The position numbers were made by a program, and so were the translations under genes. Below the pieces are notes generated by a model. That model was not told where the DNA came from, ran no database searches, and saw only the letters and a list, made by a program, of their open reading frames with translations. This document shows, one piece after another, positions 1 through 8,925 of a stretch of DNA of 64,000 nt. Positions within the stretch are counted from its first letter, which is position 1. Each line of letters opens with the position of its first letter. Source of the DNA: Rhizobium sp. NLR16a (lineage in GTDB: Bacteria; Pseudomonadota; Alphaproteobacteria; Rhizobiales; Rhizobiaceae); assembly GCF_017948245.1 (NCBI RefSeq), contig NZ_CP072868.1, positions 372,001-436,000 on the forward strand, written 5' to 3'.

Positions 1-1858
1 TCTGCGCCCTGCTTTCGATCTGAAAGACGCCCAGCGTGTCGGCCCGGCACATCATGTCATAAACCGGTACGCCCTCGTCTCCGTGTTCCCTGTTGCCGAG
101 ATCGGCAAGGGTTTTCTTCACGTCATAATGCAGTTCGAGCAGCGAGAAAGCCTTTCTGAGACAGGTCAGCATTCCGAGAGCCAGAACATCGACCTTCAGG
201 ATCTTGACGTTGTCGAGATCGTCCTTGTCCCATTCGATCATATAGCGATCCGGCATCGCCGTCTTCATGATCGGCACGACTTCATCGAGCCGATCCCGGG
301 TGATGACGAAGCCGCCGACATGCTGGGTTAGGTGACGCGGAAATCCGAGGAGTTCGGACGCATAGCGCAGAACGTTTGATGTCACCGGATCCGAAATATC
401 GAGCCCAGCCGCCTTGGCATCCCGCTCCGACAGATTATCCTCCGACCAGCCCCAGACCAGGCTGCTGATCGCCGCCTGGACGTCCTCCGAAAGCCCGAAG
501 GCCTTGGAGACCTCGCGGCCGGCGGAACGAGTGCGATAGGTGGTGACGCCAGCCGTCAGCCCGGCATGCTCCTTGGTATATTTTCTGTAGATGTGCTGGA
601 TGACTTCTTCGCGGCGGTCATGCTCGAAATCCACATCGATGTCAGGCGGCTCGTCGCGATCCATCGAGATGAAGCGGTCGAAAAGCAGTGTGCTTTTGGT
701 CGGATCGACTTCCGTGATCTCGAGGCAATAGCAGATGACCGAGTTGGCTGCAGAACCGCGGCCCTGGCACAAAATCTTCAATTCATAACGCGCATGCTGG
801 ATGAGCTTGTGGACCGTCAGGAAATAAGGCTCGTATTTCTTCTCCCGGATGAGATCGAGTTCATAGTCGATCTGGGTCTGGATTTGAGCAGGAACGCCAT
901 CCGGATAGCGCTTCTTAGCGCCCTCTTTCGTCAGACGTTCGAGGGTTTCATAAGGCGTCTCGCCGGGATCGTTTTCCGGCGGGTAATTGTGTTTCAGCTC
1001 ATTGAGCGAAAACGAAAGCCTGCCGAAGAATGTCCCGGTATTGGCGATCGCCTCCGGATAATCGCGAAACAGCCGGGCCATTTCACGTGGGCCCTTGAGA
1101 TAACGCTCGGCATTCGGAGCAAGAAGAAAACCTGCTTCGGCGATCGGAACATGCTCGCGGATCGAAATGACGATATCGGAAAGGGGTCGGCGATCCGTAT
1201 GGTGATAGAGCGGCTGGTTGGTCGCGATGACAGCAATGCGGTGGCGGGCGGCGATTACGGAAAGTGCCGCGAAAACCTGCCTGTCGCGGCCATCATAGGC
1301 AGGCGCCAGCGCCACGTGAAACGCCTTGCCGAAACGGTTCCGGAACCGGGCGAGACAGGCTTCCAATTCCTGTTGGGCGACAGGCTCGACGGCAGCCGCC
1401 TGGCCGGGAACGAGGGCCAGCATCATCTCGTCCCCCCATTCCATGATATCCGCCTCGTAAAGCAGGCAGGATCCCTTTTCCGCTCTCAAATTTCCCGCAC
1501 TCAGCAAACGGCAGAGATGCGCCCACCCTCGCCTGTTCTCAGGATAAGCAAGGATATCAGGCGTTCCGTCTGAAAAAACGAGACGGGCGCCCGGCTGAAT
1601 CCGGATTGGATCGAGAATCTTCTCTTCCTCTCTGCCGTCGAGGTTCTTCTCGTGCCTTCTTCTGAATTTCTCTTCGATCTCCTGCGCCTGCGCATGCGCC
1701 CGGACGACACCGGCAACCGAATTCCGGTCGGCGATTCCAAGACCGGAAAGTTTCAGCGCCGCGGCCTGCACCACCATTTCCTCAGGTTTCGAAGCGCCCT
1801 CCAGAAAGGAGAAATTGGTGCGGGCGCCGATCTCGAAAAATGCAGGCGCCGCGCTCAT
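1..1858 (-). CDS. dnaE2: Error-prone DNA polymerase DnaE2 (partial, N-terminal ~619 residues)
   Basis: Second-copy C-family DNA polymerase alpha subunit used for SOS-induced translesion synthesis with ImuA and ImuB. Reading the minus strand from ATG at 1858 gives an open frame to the window edge, where the gene is cut; the family is about 1,080 residues. The palm motif [15 protein letters not shown], with its paired catalytic aspartates, is present. The N-terminal PHP domain is recognisable ([15 protein letters not shown]) but the usual HxH metal-binding pair is replaced by GAR at residues 11-13, and the usual TDHDS is ADRNS, so PHP metal chemistry is probably lost. The start overlaps the imuB stop as ATGA, suggesting translational coupling. 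It is last in the LexA-controlled operon. Confidence 0.95.
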   Translation of the reverse strand, partial: MSAAPAFFEIGARTNFSFLEGASKPEEMVVQAAALKLSGLGIADRNSVAGVVRAHAQAQEIEEKFRRRHEKNLDGREEEKILDPIRIQPGARLVFSDGTPDILAYPENRRGWAHLCRLLSAGNLRAEKGSCLLYEADIMEWGDEMMLALVPGQAAAVEPVAQQELEACLARFRNRFGKAFHVALAPAYDGRDRQVFAALSVIAARHRIAVIATNQPLYHHTDRRPLSDIVISIREHVPIAEAGFLLAPNAERYLKGPREMARLFRDYPEAIANTGTFFGRLSFSLNELKHNYPPENDPGETPYETLERLTKEGAKKRYPDGVPAQIQTQIDYELDLIREKKYEPYFLTVHKLIQHARYELKILCQGRGSAANSVICYCLEITEVDPTKSTLLFDRFISMDRDEPPDIDVDFEHDRREEVIQHIYRKYTKEHAGLTAGVTTYRTRSAGREVSKAFGLSEDVQAAISSLVWGWSEDNLSERDAKAAGLDISDPVTSNVLRYASELLGFPRHLTQHVGGFVITRDRLDEVVPIMKTAMPDRYMIEWDKDDLDNVKILKVDVLALGMLTCLRKAFSLLELHYDVKKTLADLGNREHGDEGVPVYDMMCRADTLGVFQIESRAQ

Positions 1859-3468
1859 GCGAAAATCCCGTGCATAAACCAGCGCGGCGGCGGCTCTTCA
1901 CCGTAAAAGCCTTCGCGGTAAATCCAGAAACGATGCCCGGCATTGTCCTCGACACGGAAATAGTCACGCGTTTTGGCGGCGGCGCCATCGATCCACCACT
2001 CCATTGCAAGCCGTTCCGGGCCTTCGCTGCGCAGAACCTGATGCTGCAAGCGGCGCCACCGAAAACTTTGCGGCGGCCCTTCCGGAACTTCGGCGAGCAA
2101 GGCCTCCACCGGTTCCGGTCGGGCAAAAAGCCTCAGAGGCCGCTCGCTGCGAGCGGCGGAAAGACGGCTTCCCTCGCTCCTGCGATGCGCCGGAAAACTC
2201 TCCATGAGTGGGGTTATGATAACCGCACGCTCCGGCACATGGCTTTCACGGAGCTGAAAGCTTTGGAGACAGTCTGCGCCAAGGCGAGCCGAGACGCGGT
2301 CGATGAAAGCTGCAAGCGAGATCTCTCTTTGCCGGCCGCCGTCGAAATCGCCCTGCGTTCCTTCGAAGGGCTCATGGCGCACGACATTCAGCCGCAGGAT
2401 CTCGAAACCATATCCGGCATCGAGATCGTCATGAATTGCCTGCAGACGCTGGGAAAAAAGATCCGCGATCCGCTTCGGCTCCCTGAGCGGCCGTGAAGCG
2501 CCGACCGAAATCCGGAAAACCCGGCCATCGACCCGAAACAGCACGAGTTCGAAGACGCGGCCGCCGGCGCCGCGGGCTTCCAGGGAGGGTTTCAGCGACA
2601 CGGCGATCTGGCCGGCAAGGACGAGAATATCCTCTTCGGTGCCGATCGGCTCGGCCAGCCGCCGCTCGGCCGAAAGGCTCGCAACCGGCAGGCGCGGCGA
2701 AACCGGTTCCTCATCATGTCCGAGCGCCTGATCGAGCCGCAATAGCAGGCTTGCCCCGAAACGGCGGGTCAACGGCGCCCGCGGCGCATTCATGACATCG
2801 CCGATATATTTCAGCCCGAGCTTCTTCAGCGATGCCACGGTGTCTTCGTTCAGCCGAAGCGCGGCGACCGGCAGCGGCGCCAGCATATCCTCCATTTCCT
2901 CGTCTTCGATGACGCCGCCATTGCCAAAACGAGCGACGGCCGAGGAAAGGCCGGGCGAAGAGGAGATCGAACCCCGGACGTCGAGCCCCATATGGAAAAG
3001 CCTGAGCAGAATATCCTTCAGCAGCGCTCTCTCGCCGCCGAAAAGATGGGCACAGCCGCTAATGTCGAGAAACAGCCCGTCCCGTCCGTCGATCGCCACC
3101 AACGGCGTATAGCGGTCGCACCAGTCGGCGATGGCTTCGAGCAGCCGCGCATCGGCGGCCGGATCCTCCTCGACGATATCGAGTTTCGGATGCATGGCGC
3201 GCGCTTCCGCGACACCCTGGCCCTTCTTCAGGCCAAGCGCCTCCGCGGCCTCGTCCAGCGCCATCAGCCGCATGGCATTTTCGTGCTTTCCGGCGCAGAC
3301 GATCGGCGCAGCCTCAGGACGCCCTCTCGAACGCCAGGAGAGGCCCCATTTTCTGCGGGCGATCCTGTCCGTCGAAAGGTGCGGAAAGCTGAGCGCCAGG
3401 ATACGCTGACCGTTCGTCTGGAGTAAGAGCGTGCCTTGGCTCGTTGATGGGGAAAAACTGACGTTCAT
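1855..3468 (-). CDS. imuB: ImuB, catalytically inactive Y-family polymerase-like mutasome protein
   Basis: ImuB is the bridging subunit of the ImuA-ImuB-DnaE2 mutasome; family members resemble Y-family polymerases but lack the catalytic acids. Here the usual N-terminal DxDxFFA is replaced by [12 protein letters not shown], and the second acidic motif reads [12 protein letters not shown], which fits a non-catalytic ImuB. The start at 3468 (MNVSFSPS) was chosen because it is the last ATG before the conserved core and has GGAA upstream; no ATG, GTG or TTG lies between it and the core. This start makes imuB overlap the 3' end of imuA by 155 bases in another frame. Length is 537 residues. The stop overlaps the dnaE2 start by 4 bases. 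Confidence 0.92.
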   Translation of the reverse strand: MNVSFSPSTSQGTLLLQTNGQRILALSFPHLSTDRIARRKWGLSWRSRGRPEAAPIVCAGKHENAMRLMALDEAAEALGLKKGQGVAEARAMHPKLDIVEEDPAADARLLEAIADWCDRYTPLVAIDGRDGLFLDISGCAHLFGGERALLKDILLRLFHMGLDVRGSISSSPGLSSAVARFGNGGVIEDEEMEDMLAPLPVAALRLNEDTVASLKKLGLKYIGDVMNAPRAPLTRRFGASLLLRLDQALGHDEEPVSPRLPVASLSAERRLAEPIGTEEDILVLAGQIAVSLKPSLEARGAGGRVFELVLFRVDGRVFRISVGASRPLREPKRIADLFSQRLQAIHDDLDAGYGFEILRLNVVRHEPFEGTQGDFDGGRQREISLAAFIDRVSARLGADCLQSFQLRESHVPERAVIITPLMESFPAHRRSEGSRLSAARSERPLRLFARPEPVEALLAEVPEGPPQSFRWRRLQHQVLRSEGPERLAMEWWIDGAAAKTRDYFRVEDNAGHRFWIYREGFYGEEPPPRWFMHGIFA

Positions 3469-4270
3469 GAGGGTTCCACTCCAGAAGAAGGGAGAGCGGA
3501 GCCGGGTTGCGGCTCTTCTCCAGGCTGAGATGAAAAACCGGATTGCCGATGCTGCCGGCAAGTCTCGATCCACCCGGCAGAGCCCGCATGCCGGCTGGCG
3601 CAGGCTCGGCAAGCAGCCGGAAGGCGGCGCTGCTCGCCTCCTCCTCTCCTGCCTGCCGAAGCAGGAAGAGCGGCCGGCCGGCCGCCTTGGCGCGAAGACC
3701 GAGCCGCCGGCTCTCGGTCAGACCGACATGCGCGGGATTGCCCCTGATCTCCAGGATGACCACCGAAAAGGCGCCGCTTTCCAGCGCGGTTTCCGCAAGC
3801 CAGAGCGCCTCATCGAGCTTGCGCGGCAAAGCCTGCAGGAAACGCTCAGGCCGCAGGCCGAAATCCTGCAGACCCACCGCATAGGGAAGGCCGGCCTCCA
3901 TCGTCGAGACCGGATCGCCGATCCAGAGTATTGGCGAACAGTCGCTCGCCTCCTCCTCCACCCGCTGCAGCAGCGTTGCGGCCGCAAGGGCGAACCCACT
4001 GGCGGCTCCCGCATCCCGGAAAAGCGCCGAACGGATTTCCGTTATCGCATCGAGCGGCAGCCCGCCCTCCATCGCTTCGTCGAGCGATGCCACCCCAAAC
4101 GACAAGCGCTGTCTGCGTCCATTCCGTTCCGCATCCTGCCGCCCGGTCTCACCCGAAGCCAGGGCTTCCCGCTCCGCTGCCGCAAGCGCCGGCGCAGGCT
4201 TTCCTTCCAGCTTGGCGATGGTTTCGCGGAGCGCAAAAAGCCGCTCGCGCGCCAGGGCGTTCTGCGCCAT
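3314..4270 (-). CDS. imuA: ImuA, SOS mutasome accessory protein
   Basis: First gene of the imuA-imuB-dnaE2 cassette, 318 residues. ImuA proteins are RecA/SulA-like and are needed for damage-induced mutagenesis with ImuB and DnaE2. The N-terminus has a charged helix followed by a conserved FGVASLDEAMEGGLPLDAITEI stretch; the core contains ILWIGDP and VVILEIRG beta-strand segments of the RecA-like fold, with no canonical Walker A. The assignment rests on these features and on position directly before imuB. The last ~50 codons overlap imuB out of frame. A GTTC-N7-GTTC LexA box lies 21 bases upstream of the ATG. Confidence 0.9.
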   Translation of the reverse strand: MAQNALARERLFALRETIAKLEGKPAPALAAAEREALASGETGRQDAERNGRRQRLSFGVASLDEAMEGGLPLDAITEIRSALFRDAGAASGFALAAATLLQRVEEEASDCSPILWIGDPVSTMEAGLPYAVGLQDFGLRPERFLQALPRKLDEALWLAETALESGAFSVVILEIRGNPAHVGLTESRRLGLRAKAAGRPLFLLRQAGEEEASSAAFRLLAEPAPAGMRALPGGSRLAGSIGNPVFHLSLEKSRNPAPLSLLLEWNPHERQFFPINEPRHALTPDERSAYPGAQLSAPFDGQDRPQKMGPLLAFERAS

Positions 4271-4291
4271 GGCGTTTACTCCGTCCGTATT

Positions 4292-4306
4292 GTTCCTGTT
4301 ATGTTC
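4292..4306 (-). promoter_or_regulatory. LexA (SOS) box of the imuA operon
   Basis: GTTC-CTGTTAT-GTTC matches the alphaproteobacterial LexA consensus GTTC-N7-GTTC exactly. It lies 21 bases upstream of the imuA ATG, where LexA would block transcription of imuA-imuB-dnaE2. The site is a direct repeat, so it reads GAAC-N7-GAAC on the operon strand. The plus-strand gene at 4433 is 126 bases away on the other side and might also be affected, though nothing else suggests that. Confidence 0.9.
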
Positions 4307-4432
4307 TTATGGATTCCAGAGAGCTGAAGAAGAGTCAACAACCATTTTCTATGAATTTATTCCTGCCTTTGATTCCGCACTCGAAAATCGGCGGCAAAGG
4401 TTCTATATGGGCCCGCAAAGGAAGGAATATTC

Positions 4433-4870
4433 ATGGCCCGCATAGACCTGAGCGATGATTGGCGGGACCGCCATGCGCCGACGATCAGCACTTTCGAGTC
4501 GCTGGCCATGGAGGCTTACAGCCATCTACCGGATGAATTCCGCCAACTGACGACCAATCTCACGATCGAGATTGAGGATTTTCCCGATGACGACGTTTTC
4601 GAGGATATGGCGCTGGAAACGCCTTTCGACCTGCTCGGCCTTTTCGAAGGCAGGGGAATTTCGGAGCGTTTCACCGTGGAAACCGGCGAAATGCCGAACC
4701 GCATTCGCCTCTACCGTCGCCCCATCCTCGATTATTGGGCAGAAAACGACGAGACGCTCGGCGATATCATCACTCACGTCCTGATCCACGAGATCGGCCA
4801 CCATTTCGGACTGAGCGATGAGGATATGGAGCGGATCGAGGCCAGCGCCGAGGAAGCCGCCGAGCGCTGA
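4433..4870 (+). CDS. Zincin-like metallopeptidase family protein (DUF1025/PF06262 type)
   Basis: A 145-residue acidic cytosolic protein with HEIGHHFGLSDEDMERIE near its C-terminus (about residues 119-135). The HExGHH core plus a downstream acidic residue resembles the minigluzincin/zincin-like families that keep a metalloprotease fold in a small domain. The RRPILDYWAEN segment before it is also typical of this family. There is no signal peptide or membrane segment. A GGAAGGAATATTC leader gives a good ribosome site. Whether it is proteolytic is not established; its substrate is unknown. It stands alone, divergent from the SOS operon. Confidence 0.85.
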   Translation: MARIDLSDDWRDRHAPTISTFESLAMEAYSHLPDEFRQLTTNLTIEIEDFPDDDVFEDMALETPFDLLGLFEGRGISERFTVETGEMPNRIRLYRRPILDYWAENDETLGDIITHVLIHEIGHHFGLSDEDMERIEASAEEAAER

Positions 4871-4893
4871 AACCGTGCGTTCGGCAGAACGCG

Positions 4894-5100
4894 CTATTGC
4901 TCGGAGAGCTTCATCTCCGGATCGTAATCCTTGCCTTCGACAGTCTTGACGACGGCCTGGCCGCATTGCATCGCGCCGGTTGCGGCATTGAAGGCATAGG
5001 TCGGTGGGCCCTCCAGCGACCAGCCCTTGTTGAGGGCGGCGGTGACCTTGTGGCAGAAGGAAGCGTCGTCGGGGCCGGTCAGGAAGCGGTAGAGTTTCAT
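4894..5100 (-). CDS. DUF1737 domain protein
   Basis: A 68-residue protein, MKLYRFLTGPDDASFCHKVTAALNKGW, which is the pattern of small DUF1737 proteins: a beta-strand, a helix, then a GWSLEGPPTYAFN loop. The function is unknown. Its ATG overlaps the stop of the upstream CitE-like gene by one base (TGATG), so the two are almost certainly co-transcribed and translationally coupled. A family role in quality control of ligand binding has not been shown, so nothing more is claimed. Confidence 0.8.
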   Translation of the reverse strand: MKLYRFLTGPDDASFCHKVTAALNKGWSLEGPPTYAFNAATGAMQCGQAVVKTVEGKDYDPEMKLSEQ

Positions 5101-6008
5101 CAGGCGGGCTTTCTTGCAGAAATCAGGCGAGCTTTATGAACCAGAGCTTCGGCCTGGACAAGATGCAGCCGTTCGATCATCCGCCCGTTCGCATTGATGA
5201 CGTTCAGGCCTTGGGCAGCCGGATCGGCAAAGGCTGATATGATTGCCTGCGCTTCGGCAATCTCCTCGGGGCTCGGGCCGAAATGCCGGTTGGCGGCCGC
5301 AATCTGCGCGGGATGGATCAGCATCTTGCCGGCAAAACCCATGGCGCGCCCCTGCCCGCATTCGACATCGAAACCTTCGTCATCCCGGAAATCGTTGAAG
5401 ACACTGTCGAGCGCATCAAGCCCATAGGCCTTGACCGCCAGAATGACCTGCATCAGCCAAGGCACGAGAAAGCTTCGCCCCGGCTGCGGCAGGACGCCGG
5501 TTTCCTTGCGCAGATCATTGAGGCCGACGACCAGGCAATCGAGCCGCGCCCCCAGCATGCAGCCGGCTTCAGCAATCGCTCCGGCATTCAGCACGCCGCG
5601 CGGCGTCTCGATCATGGCCCAGATGCGCAACTCCTCCGGGGCATCCGCATCGGCAAGCAGATCGCCGATGTCGGTGATATCCCGAGGCGCGTCCACCTTC
5701 GGCAGGAGAACGGCGTCGGGCAACAGCGCCTTGACCAGATCGAGATCTGCCGCCCCGAATCCGGATGACAAAGAATTGATGCGAATGATCCTTTCCTTGC
5801 CCTCGAGCGGCGGTCCGGCAAAAAAAGCACGCAGATTTTCCCGCGCATGGCCCTTGTTCTCGGGCGCGACGGAATCCTCCAGATCGAAAATAACCGCATC
5901 ACAATCAAGGGAACGGCTCTTTTCGAGCGCGCGGAGATTGATGGCTGGCACGCTCAGCACCGAGCGGCGCAGACTTGCGGAGCGGAAAGGTTTGGTTTGG
6001 TTCATCAT
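5100..6008 (-). CDS. HpcH/HpaI aldolase / citrate lyase beta-subunit-like protein
   Basis: 302-residue TIM-barrel C-C lyase of the CitE-like family, which cleave or make acyl-CoA thioesters of hydroxyacids (malyl-CoA, citramalyl-CoA and similar). Family landmarks are FDLEDSVAPENK (acidic metal/phosphate region), AMIETPRGVLNAGAIA, GLNDLRKETG and AGKMLIHPAQIAAAN. No citD or citF genes are nearby, so it is not part of a true citrate lyase complex. The exact substrate cannot be decided; malyl- or citramalyl-CoA lyase are the likeliest options. Ends one base inside the start of the DUF1737 gene. Confidence 0.88.
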   Translation of the reverse strand: MMNQTKPFRSASLRRSVLSVPAINLRALEKSRSLDCDAVIFDLEDSVAPENKGHARENLRAFFAGPPLEGKERIIRINSLSSGFGAADLDLVKALLPDAVLLPKVDAPRDITDIGDLLADADAPEELRIWAMIETPRGVLNAGAIAEAGCMLGARLDCLVVGLNDLRKETGVLPQPGRSFLVPWLMQVILAVKAYGLDALDSVFNDFRDDEGFDVECGQGRAMGFAGKMLIHPAQIAAANRHFGPSPEEIAEAQAIISAFADPAAQGLNVINANGRMIERLHLVQAEALVHKARLISARKPA

Positions 6009-6118
6009 CCATTAGTGCCAAGCTTCGCAAAGCCCGGCAAGACAACAAAAAGCCATGCTTGCCTTGCAGAGAGGAAAAGGAAGGACCACATTCCTTTCTG
6101 TAGAAAGGTCTCAAACCC

Positions 6119-6352
6119 ATGCAGAACATTCGCTCCATCTTCTTCATGCTGGCCGGCGCCACCTTCTTTGTCGCCATGCTGCTTCTCACCTTCTCGGTGA
6201 CGCTTGCTGTCGGCGGCATCCTGACCGTGCTCATGGTCGGACGCGCGCTTTCGATGAAGATGAAGCCCGCTCCGGTCCGCGCCAAGGCAAACAACGGCAA
6301 GCCGGAGATGCGCATCTGGAACGACGGTCGCGGCACGATCATCGATCTCTGA
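6119..6352 (+). CDS. Small inner-membrane protein of unknown function
   Basis: 77 residues. A continuous hydrophobic stretch from about residue 7 to 42 (IFFMLAGATFFVAMLLLTF then VTLAVGGILTVLMVG) could form one long or two short membrane helices. It is followed by a basic segment (KMKPAPVRAK) and the polar tail MRIWNDGRGTIIDL. The positive-inside rule places the tail in the cytoplasm. Leader AGAAAGG gives a plausible ribosome site. I recognise no domain; conservation in rhizobia is likely but was not testable here. Confidence 0.7.
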   Translation: MQNIRSIFFMLAGATFFVAMLLLTFSVTLAVGGILTVLMVGRALSMKMKPAPVRAKANNGKPEMRIWNDGRGTIIDL

Positions 6353-6458
6353 GGCCTGCTTTCAAAAAAATTGGCGACACTGTCGCATCATGCTTCCGTG
6401 ATACGTCTTTGAAGCAGCCGGGCATTCTGCCGGCGCTCAAAAACGATGGAGGACGTGC

Positions 6459-6878
6459 ATGGATACGACGGAAAACAAGCCGGCCAAGTTACCGCCGGTG
6501 AAGAATGGCCTGCTGCCCTATCTGACGGTCGACGGCGCGGTGAAGGCCGCGGAATTCTACAAGAAGGCCTTCGGCGCCGAAGAGGCCCACCGGGTACCGG
6601 TCGATGAAAGCGGCCGGACGATGCATATTCATCTCTATATCAATGGCAGCTCCCTGATGCTGGCGGATGCCTATCCCGAACACGGCCATCCCTTCAAAGG
6701 TCATGAAGGCTTTGCCATCCAGCTTGTCATCGACGATATCGATTTCTGGTGGGATCGTGCGGTGGCCGCCGGCGCCGAAGTCGTCATGCCGGTCGAACTG
6801 ATGTTCTGGGGTGACCGCTACGGCCAGCTTCGCGACCCGTTCGGCGTGCTCTGGGGCTTGAACGCGCCCGCCAAATAA
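6459..6878 (+). CDS. VOC-family (glyoxalase/PhnB-like) protein
   Basis: 139 residues of the vicinal-oxygen-chelate fold in the PhnB-like branch: LLPYLTVDGAVKAAEFYKKAFGAEE at the start, MHIHLYINGSSLMLADAYPEHGH in the middle, and FWGDRYGQLRDPFGVLWGLN at the end. PhnB-like proteins have no settled enzymatic role, and resistance or demethylase annotations should not be transferred. A GGAGG ribosome site lies 6 bases before the ATG. No linked partner gene is seen. Confidence 0.85.
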   Translation: MDTTENKPAKLPPVKNGLLPYLTVDGAVKAAEFYKKAFGAEEAHRVPVDESGRTMHIHLYINGSSLMLADAYPEHGHPFKGHEGFAIQLVIDDIDFWWDRAVAAGAEVVMPVELMFWGDRYGQLRDPFGVLWGLNAPAK

Positions 6879-6990
6879 CCGGACGCGTACCGTCGCCAGG
6901 TCACGCGAAACGTCGCGTGGCCGCCATTTGAAAGCAGTTCGCGCAATAGTGTGCAGCGGTTTTGCGAGAACGACATGCGGCAGACCAGAC

Positions 6991-7034
6991 CTAAAGCGTA
7001 GCAAGCGAATCTGAAAGATCGCGGTACGCTTTAG
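6991..7034. repeat. 44-bp palindromic intergenic repeat, type A
   Basis: Imperfect palindrome with 10-bp perfect outer arms CTAAAGCGTA / TACGCTTTAG and an inner GATC-containing core (GCGAATCTGAAAGATCGC). It resembles the short palindromic elements scattered in rhizobial intergenic DNA. It lies in the 237-bp gap between the VOC gene and leuD and could form a hairpin in transcripts; there is no U-run, so it is not a standard terminator. Confidence 0.7.
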
Positions 7035-7115
7035 AAAGATTCTCCTTCATTTCGGCAAAAAACTGGACTAGATGCACATCCAGGAAAGTACATTTGCTGA
7101 AATGGAGCATGGGTC

Positions 7116-7724
7116 ATGGATAAATTCGTGAAGCTCACGGGCGTTGCAGCGCCGCTGCCGGTCGTCAACATCGACACCGACATGATCATTCCGAAGGACT
7201 ATCTGAAGACCATCAAGCGCACGGGTCTCGGCAAGGGCCTTTTCGCCGAAGCCCGCTACAATGAAGACGGCTCCGAAAATCCCGATTTCGTGCTGAACAA
7301 GCCAGCCTATCGCGATGCCAAGATCCTTGTCGCCGGCGACAATTTCGGCTGCGGTTCCTCGCGCGAGCACGCTCCCTGGGCGCTGCTCGATTTCGGCATT
7401 CGCTGTGTGATCTCCACCAGCTTCGCCGACATTTTCTACAACAACTGCTTCAAGAACGGCATCCTGCCGATCAAGGTCAGCCAGGAAGACCTCGACAAGC
7501 TGATGGACGACGCCTCGCGCGGCTCCAACGCCATCCTGACGGTCGACCTCGAGAACCTCGAGATCACCGGCCCCGATGGCGGCTCGATCAAGTTCGATCT
7601 CGACGAGTTCAAGCGCCACTGCCTGCTGAACGGCCTCGACGATATCGGCCTGACCCTGGAAAAGGGCAAGGCGATCGACGAGTTCGAAAAGAAGAACGTC
7701 GCGTCGCACCCTTGGGCCGCTTAA
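7116..7724 (+). CDS. leuD: 3-isopropylmalate dehydratase small subunit
   Basis: LeuD pairs with LeuC to isomerise 2-isopropylmalate to 3-isopropylmalate in leucine synthesis. The 202-residue length is standard. Landmarks are [16 protein letters not shown] at the N-terminus and [21 protein letters not shown], the swivelling-domain substrate loop, at about residues 71-91. leuC is not in this window, so the two subunits are encoded apart, as in other rhizobia. A strong terminator follows within 30 bases, so leuD is probably monocistronic. Confidence 0.96.
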   Translation: MDKFVKLTGVAAPLPVVNIDTDMIIPKDYLKTIKRTGLGKGLFAEARYNEDGSENPDFVLNKPAYRDAKILVAGDNFGCGSSREHAPWALLDFGIRCVISTSFADIFYNNCFKNGILPIKVSQEDLDKLMDDASRGSNAILTVDLENLEITGPDGGSIKFDLDEFKRHCLLNGLDDIGLTLEKGKAIDEFEKKNVASHPWAA

Positions 7725-7750
7725 GCTCTGACCAATTGCCGATCGATTAA

Positions 7751-7777
7751 GCCGGGCTTTTGCCCGGCTTTTTCTTT
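7751..7777 (+). terminator. Rho-independent terminator of leuD
   Basis: GCCGGGC-TTTT-GCCCGGC, a perfect 7-bp GC stem with 4-base loop, followed by TTTTTCTTT. It begins 26 bases after the leuD stop. Confidence 0.9.
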
Positions 7778-7817
7778 ATAGCGGCGCGCATCTCACGCGC
7801 GCAAAGGACGCTGTAAC
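7777..7817. repeat. Palindromic intergenic repeat, type B (copy 1)
   Basis: Starts at TATAGCGGCGCGC and ends at GCAAAGGACGCTGTAAC, with GCGCGC arms. Its right half matches, apart from one A, the reverse complement of the repeat at 15586-15635, so the two are copies of one family in opposite orientation. It sits between the leuD terminator and the convergent dehydratase gene. Confidence 0.65.
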
Positions 7818-7826
7818 TGGCGCAGC

Positions 7827-8759
7827 TCAGAAAAACTTCTCTTTCCAGACCCTCAGTTTTTCCAGCGACACGCCGATTCCGCCGCAGACCTCGATCAGCG
7901 GATTGTCAAAACGCTGAAGCAGTCCGGCACGCACATCGGCAACGGCAAGGGCGGCGCCGCAGGCCGGCTCGACGAGGATGCGATGCGCATCGGCAAATTT
8001 CAGGCAGGCGGCGATGGCATCGGCGTCGCTGACGACAACGCTTTCGATCGGGTGCTGCTTCGGCAGCTCGAAGACATGCTGCGCCACCTGCTTTGCGCCG
8101 AGCGACGTTGCAATCGAGGTGATCGCTGGAAGCGAGATGCGTTCATTGGCCTTGAGGCTGGCATGAAACGAAGCCGCCCCTTCGGTTTCGACGGCGATGA
8201 CGGGAATGTCGGAAAGCCCGTTCCGTTTCAGCCCCTCGACAATGCCGGCCAGCAGCCCGCCGCCGCCGACGCTGGTGACGACACAATCGAATGTCACGCC
8301 CTTCGCCACCACCTCGTCGATCAGCGTGGCATGACCATCCCACAGAAGCGGATGGTCAAAAGGGTGCACATAGGTCGCCTTACGGCTCTCTGCGAGCTCG
8401 ACCGCATGAGCGTTGGCTTCATCGAAAGCCGAACCATGGACGAGAACATTGGCGCCGGTTGCGGCAATCGTCTGCCGCACATCGGCCGCCGTCGTCTCCG
8501 GCACGACGATCGTGACCGGCACGCCGAGCGCCCGGCCGGCATAAGCCGCAGCAATGCCGGCATTGCCGCCGGAGGCGCAGAAGATCTCGCGGGCACCATC
8601 TTCCACCTCGTGCTGGCACAGCCGGCCGACACCGCGCAGCTTGAAGCTGCCGGAAGGCTGTAATGCGTCGAGCTTCAGCCAGAGCGGCTTGCCGCTGGCG
8701 CTATAGCCAGGGGATGTCCGAACCAGAGGCGTGTCGAGATGGAGAGGTGCTGAAGCCAT
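7827..8759 (-). CDS. PLP-dependent L-serine/L-threonine dehydratase-like enzyme
   Basis: 310-residue fold-type II PLP enzyme. The PLP lysine is in PSGSFKLRGVG; the glycine-rich phosphate loop is SVGGGGLLAGIVEG; ASGGNAGIAAAYAGRALG is the substrate loop. The short length without a C-terminal ACT domain and the ending ICxGGIGVSLEKLRVW resemble eukaryotic-type serine dehydratases (SDH/SDS) more than biosynthetic IlvA. The likely reaction is deamination of serine or threonine to pyruvate or 2-oxobutyrate. Start 8759 was chosen for its GGAGG leader; the upstream open frame would overlap leuB. The gene is divergent from leuB. Confidence 0.85.
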   Translation of the reverse strand: MASAPLHLDTPLVRTSPGYSASGKPLWLKLDALQPSGSFKLRGVGRLCQHEVEDGAREIFCASGGNAGIAAAYAGRALGVPVTIVVPETTAADVRQTIAATGANVLVHGSAFDEANAHAVELAESRKATYVHPFDHPLLWDGHATLIDEVVAKGVTFDCVVTSVGGGGLLAGIVEGLKRNGLSDIPVIAVETEGAASFHASLKANERISLPAITSIATSLGAKQVAQHVFELPKQHPIESVVVSDADAIAACLKFADAHRILVEPACGAALAVADVRAGLLQRFDNPLIEVCGGIGVSLEKLRVWKEKFF

Positions 8760-8925
8760 GGGAACCTCCAGGAAATGAAACTGTGACGGCTGTTCTAATC
8801 CGTTTGCGGCCACAGGAGCAACCATCGCGACCGGAAATGAAGCGTACCGATTCACCGCTTCTCTCGCTTGAAATGCCCATTTCCGGGGTCTAAGAAACCG
8901 CAACTTGTTTTTCCAGGAGGGTTTC

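Noticed and set aside
1308..1323. CACGTGAAAC half-site in dnaE2
   Set aside because: Only one arm matches; five mismatches to the 16-mer.
566..1573. 335-codon open frame on the plus strand
   Set aside because: Antisense shadow of dnaE2; the minus frame has clear polymerase motifs.
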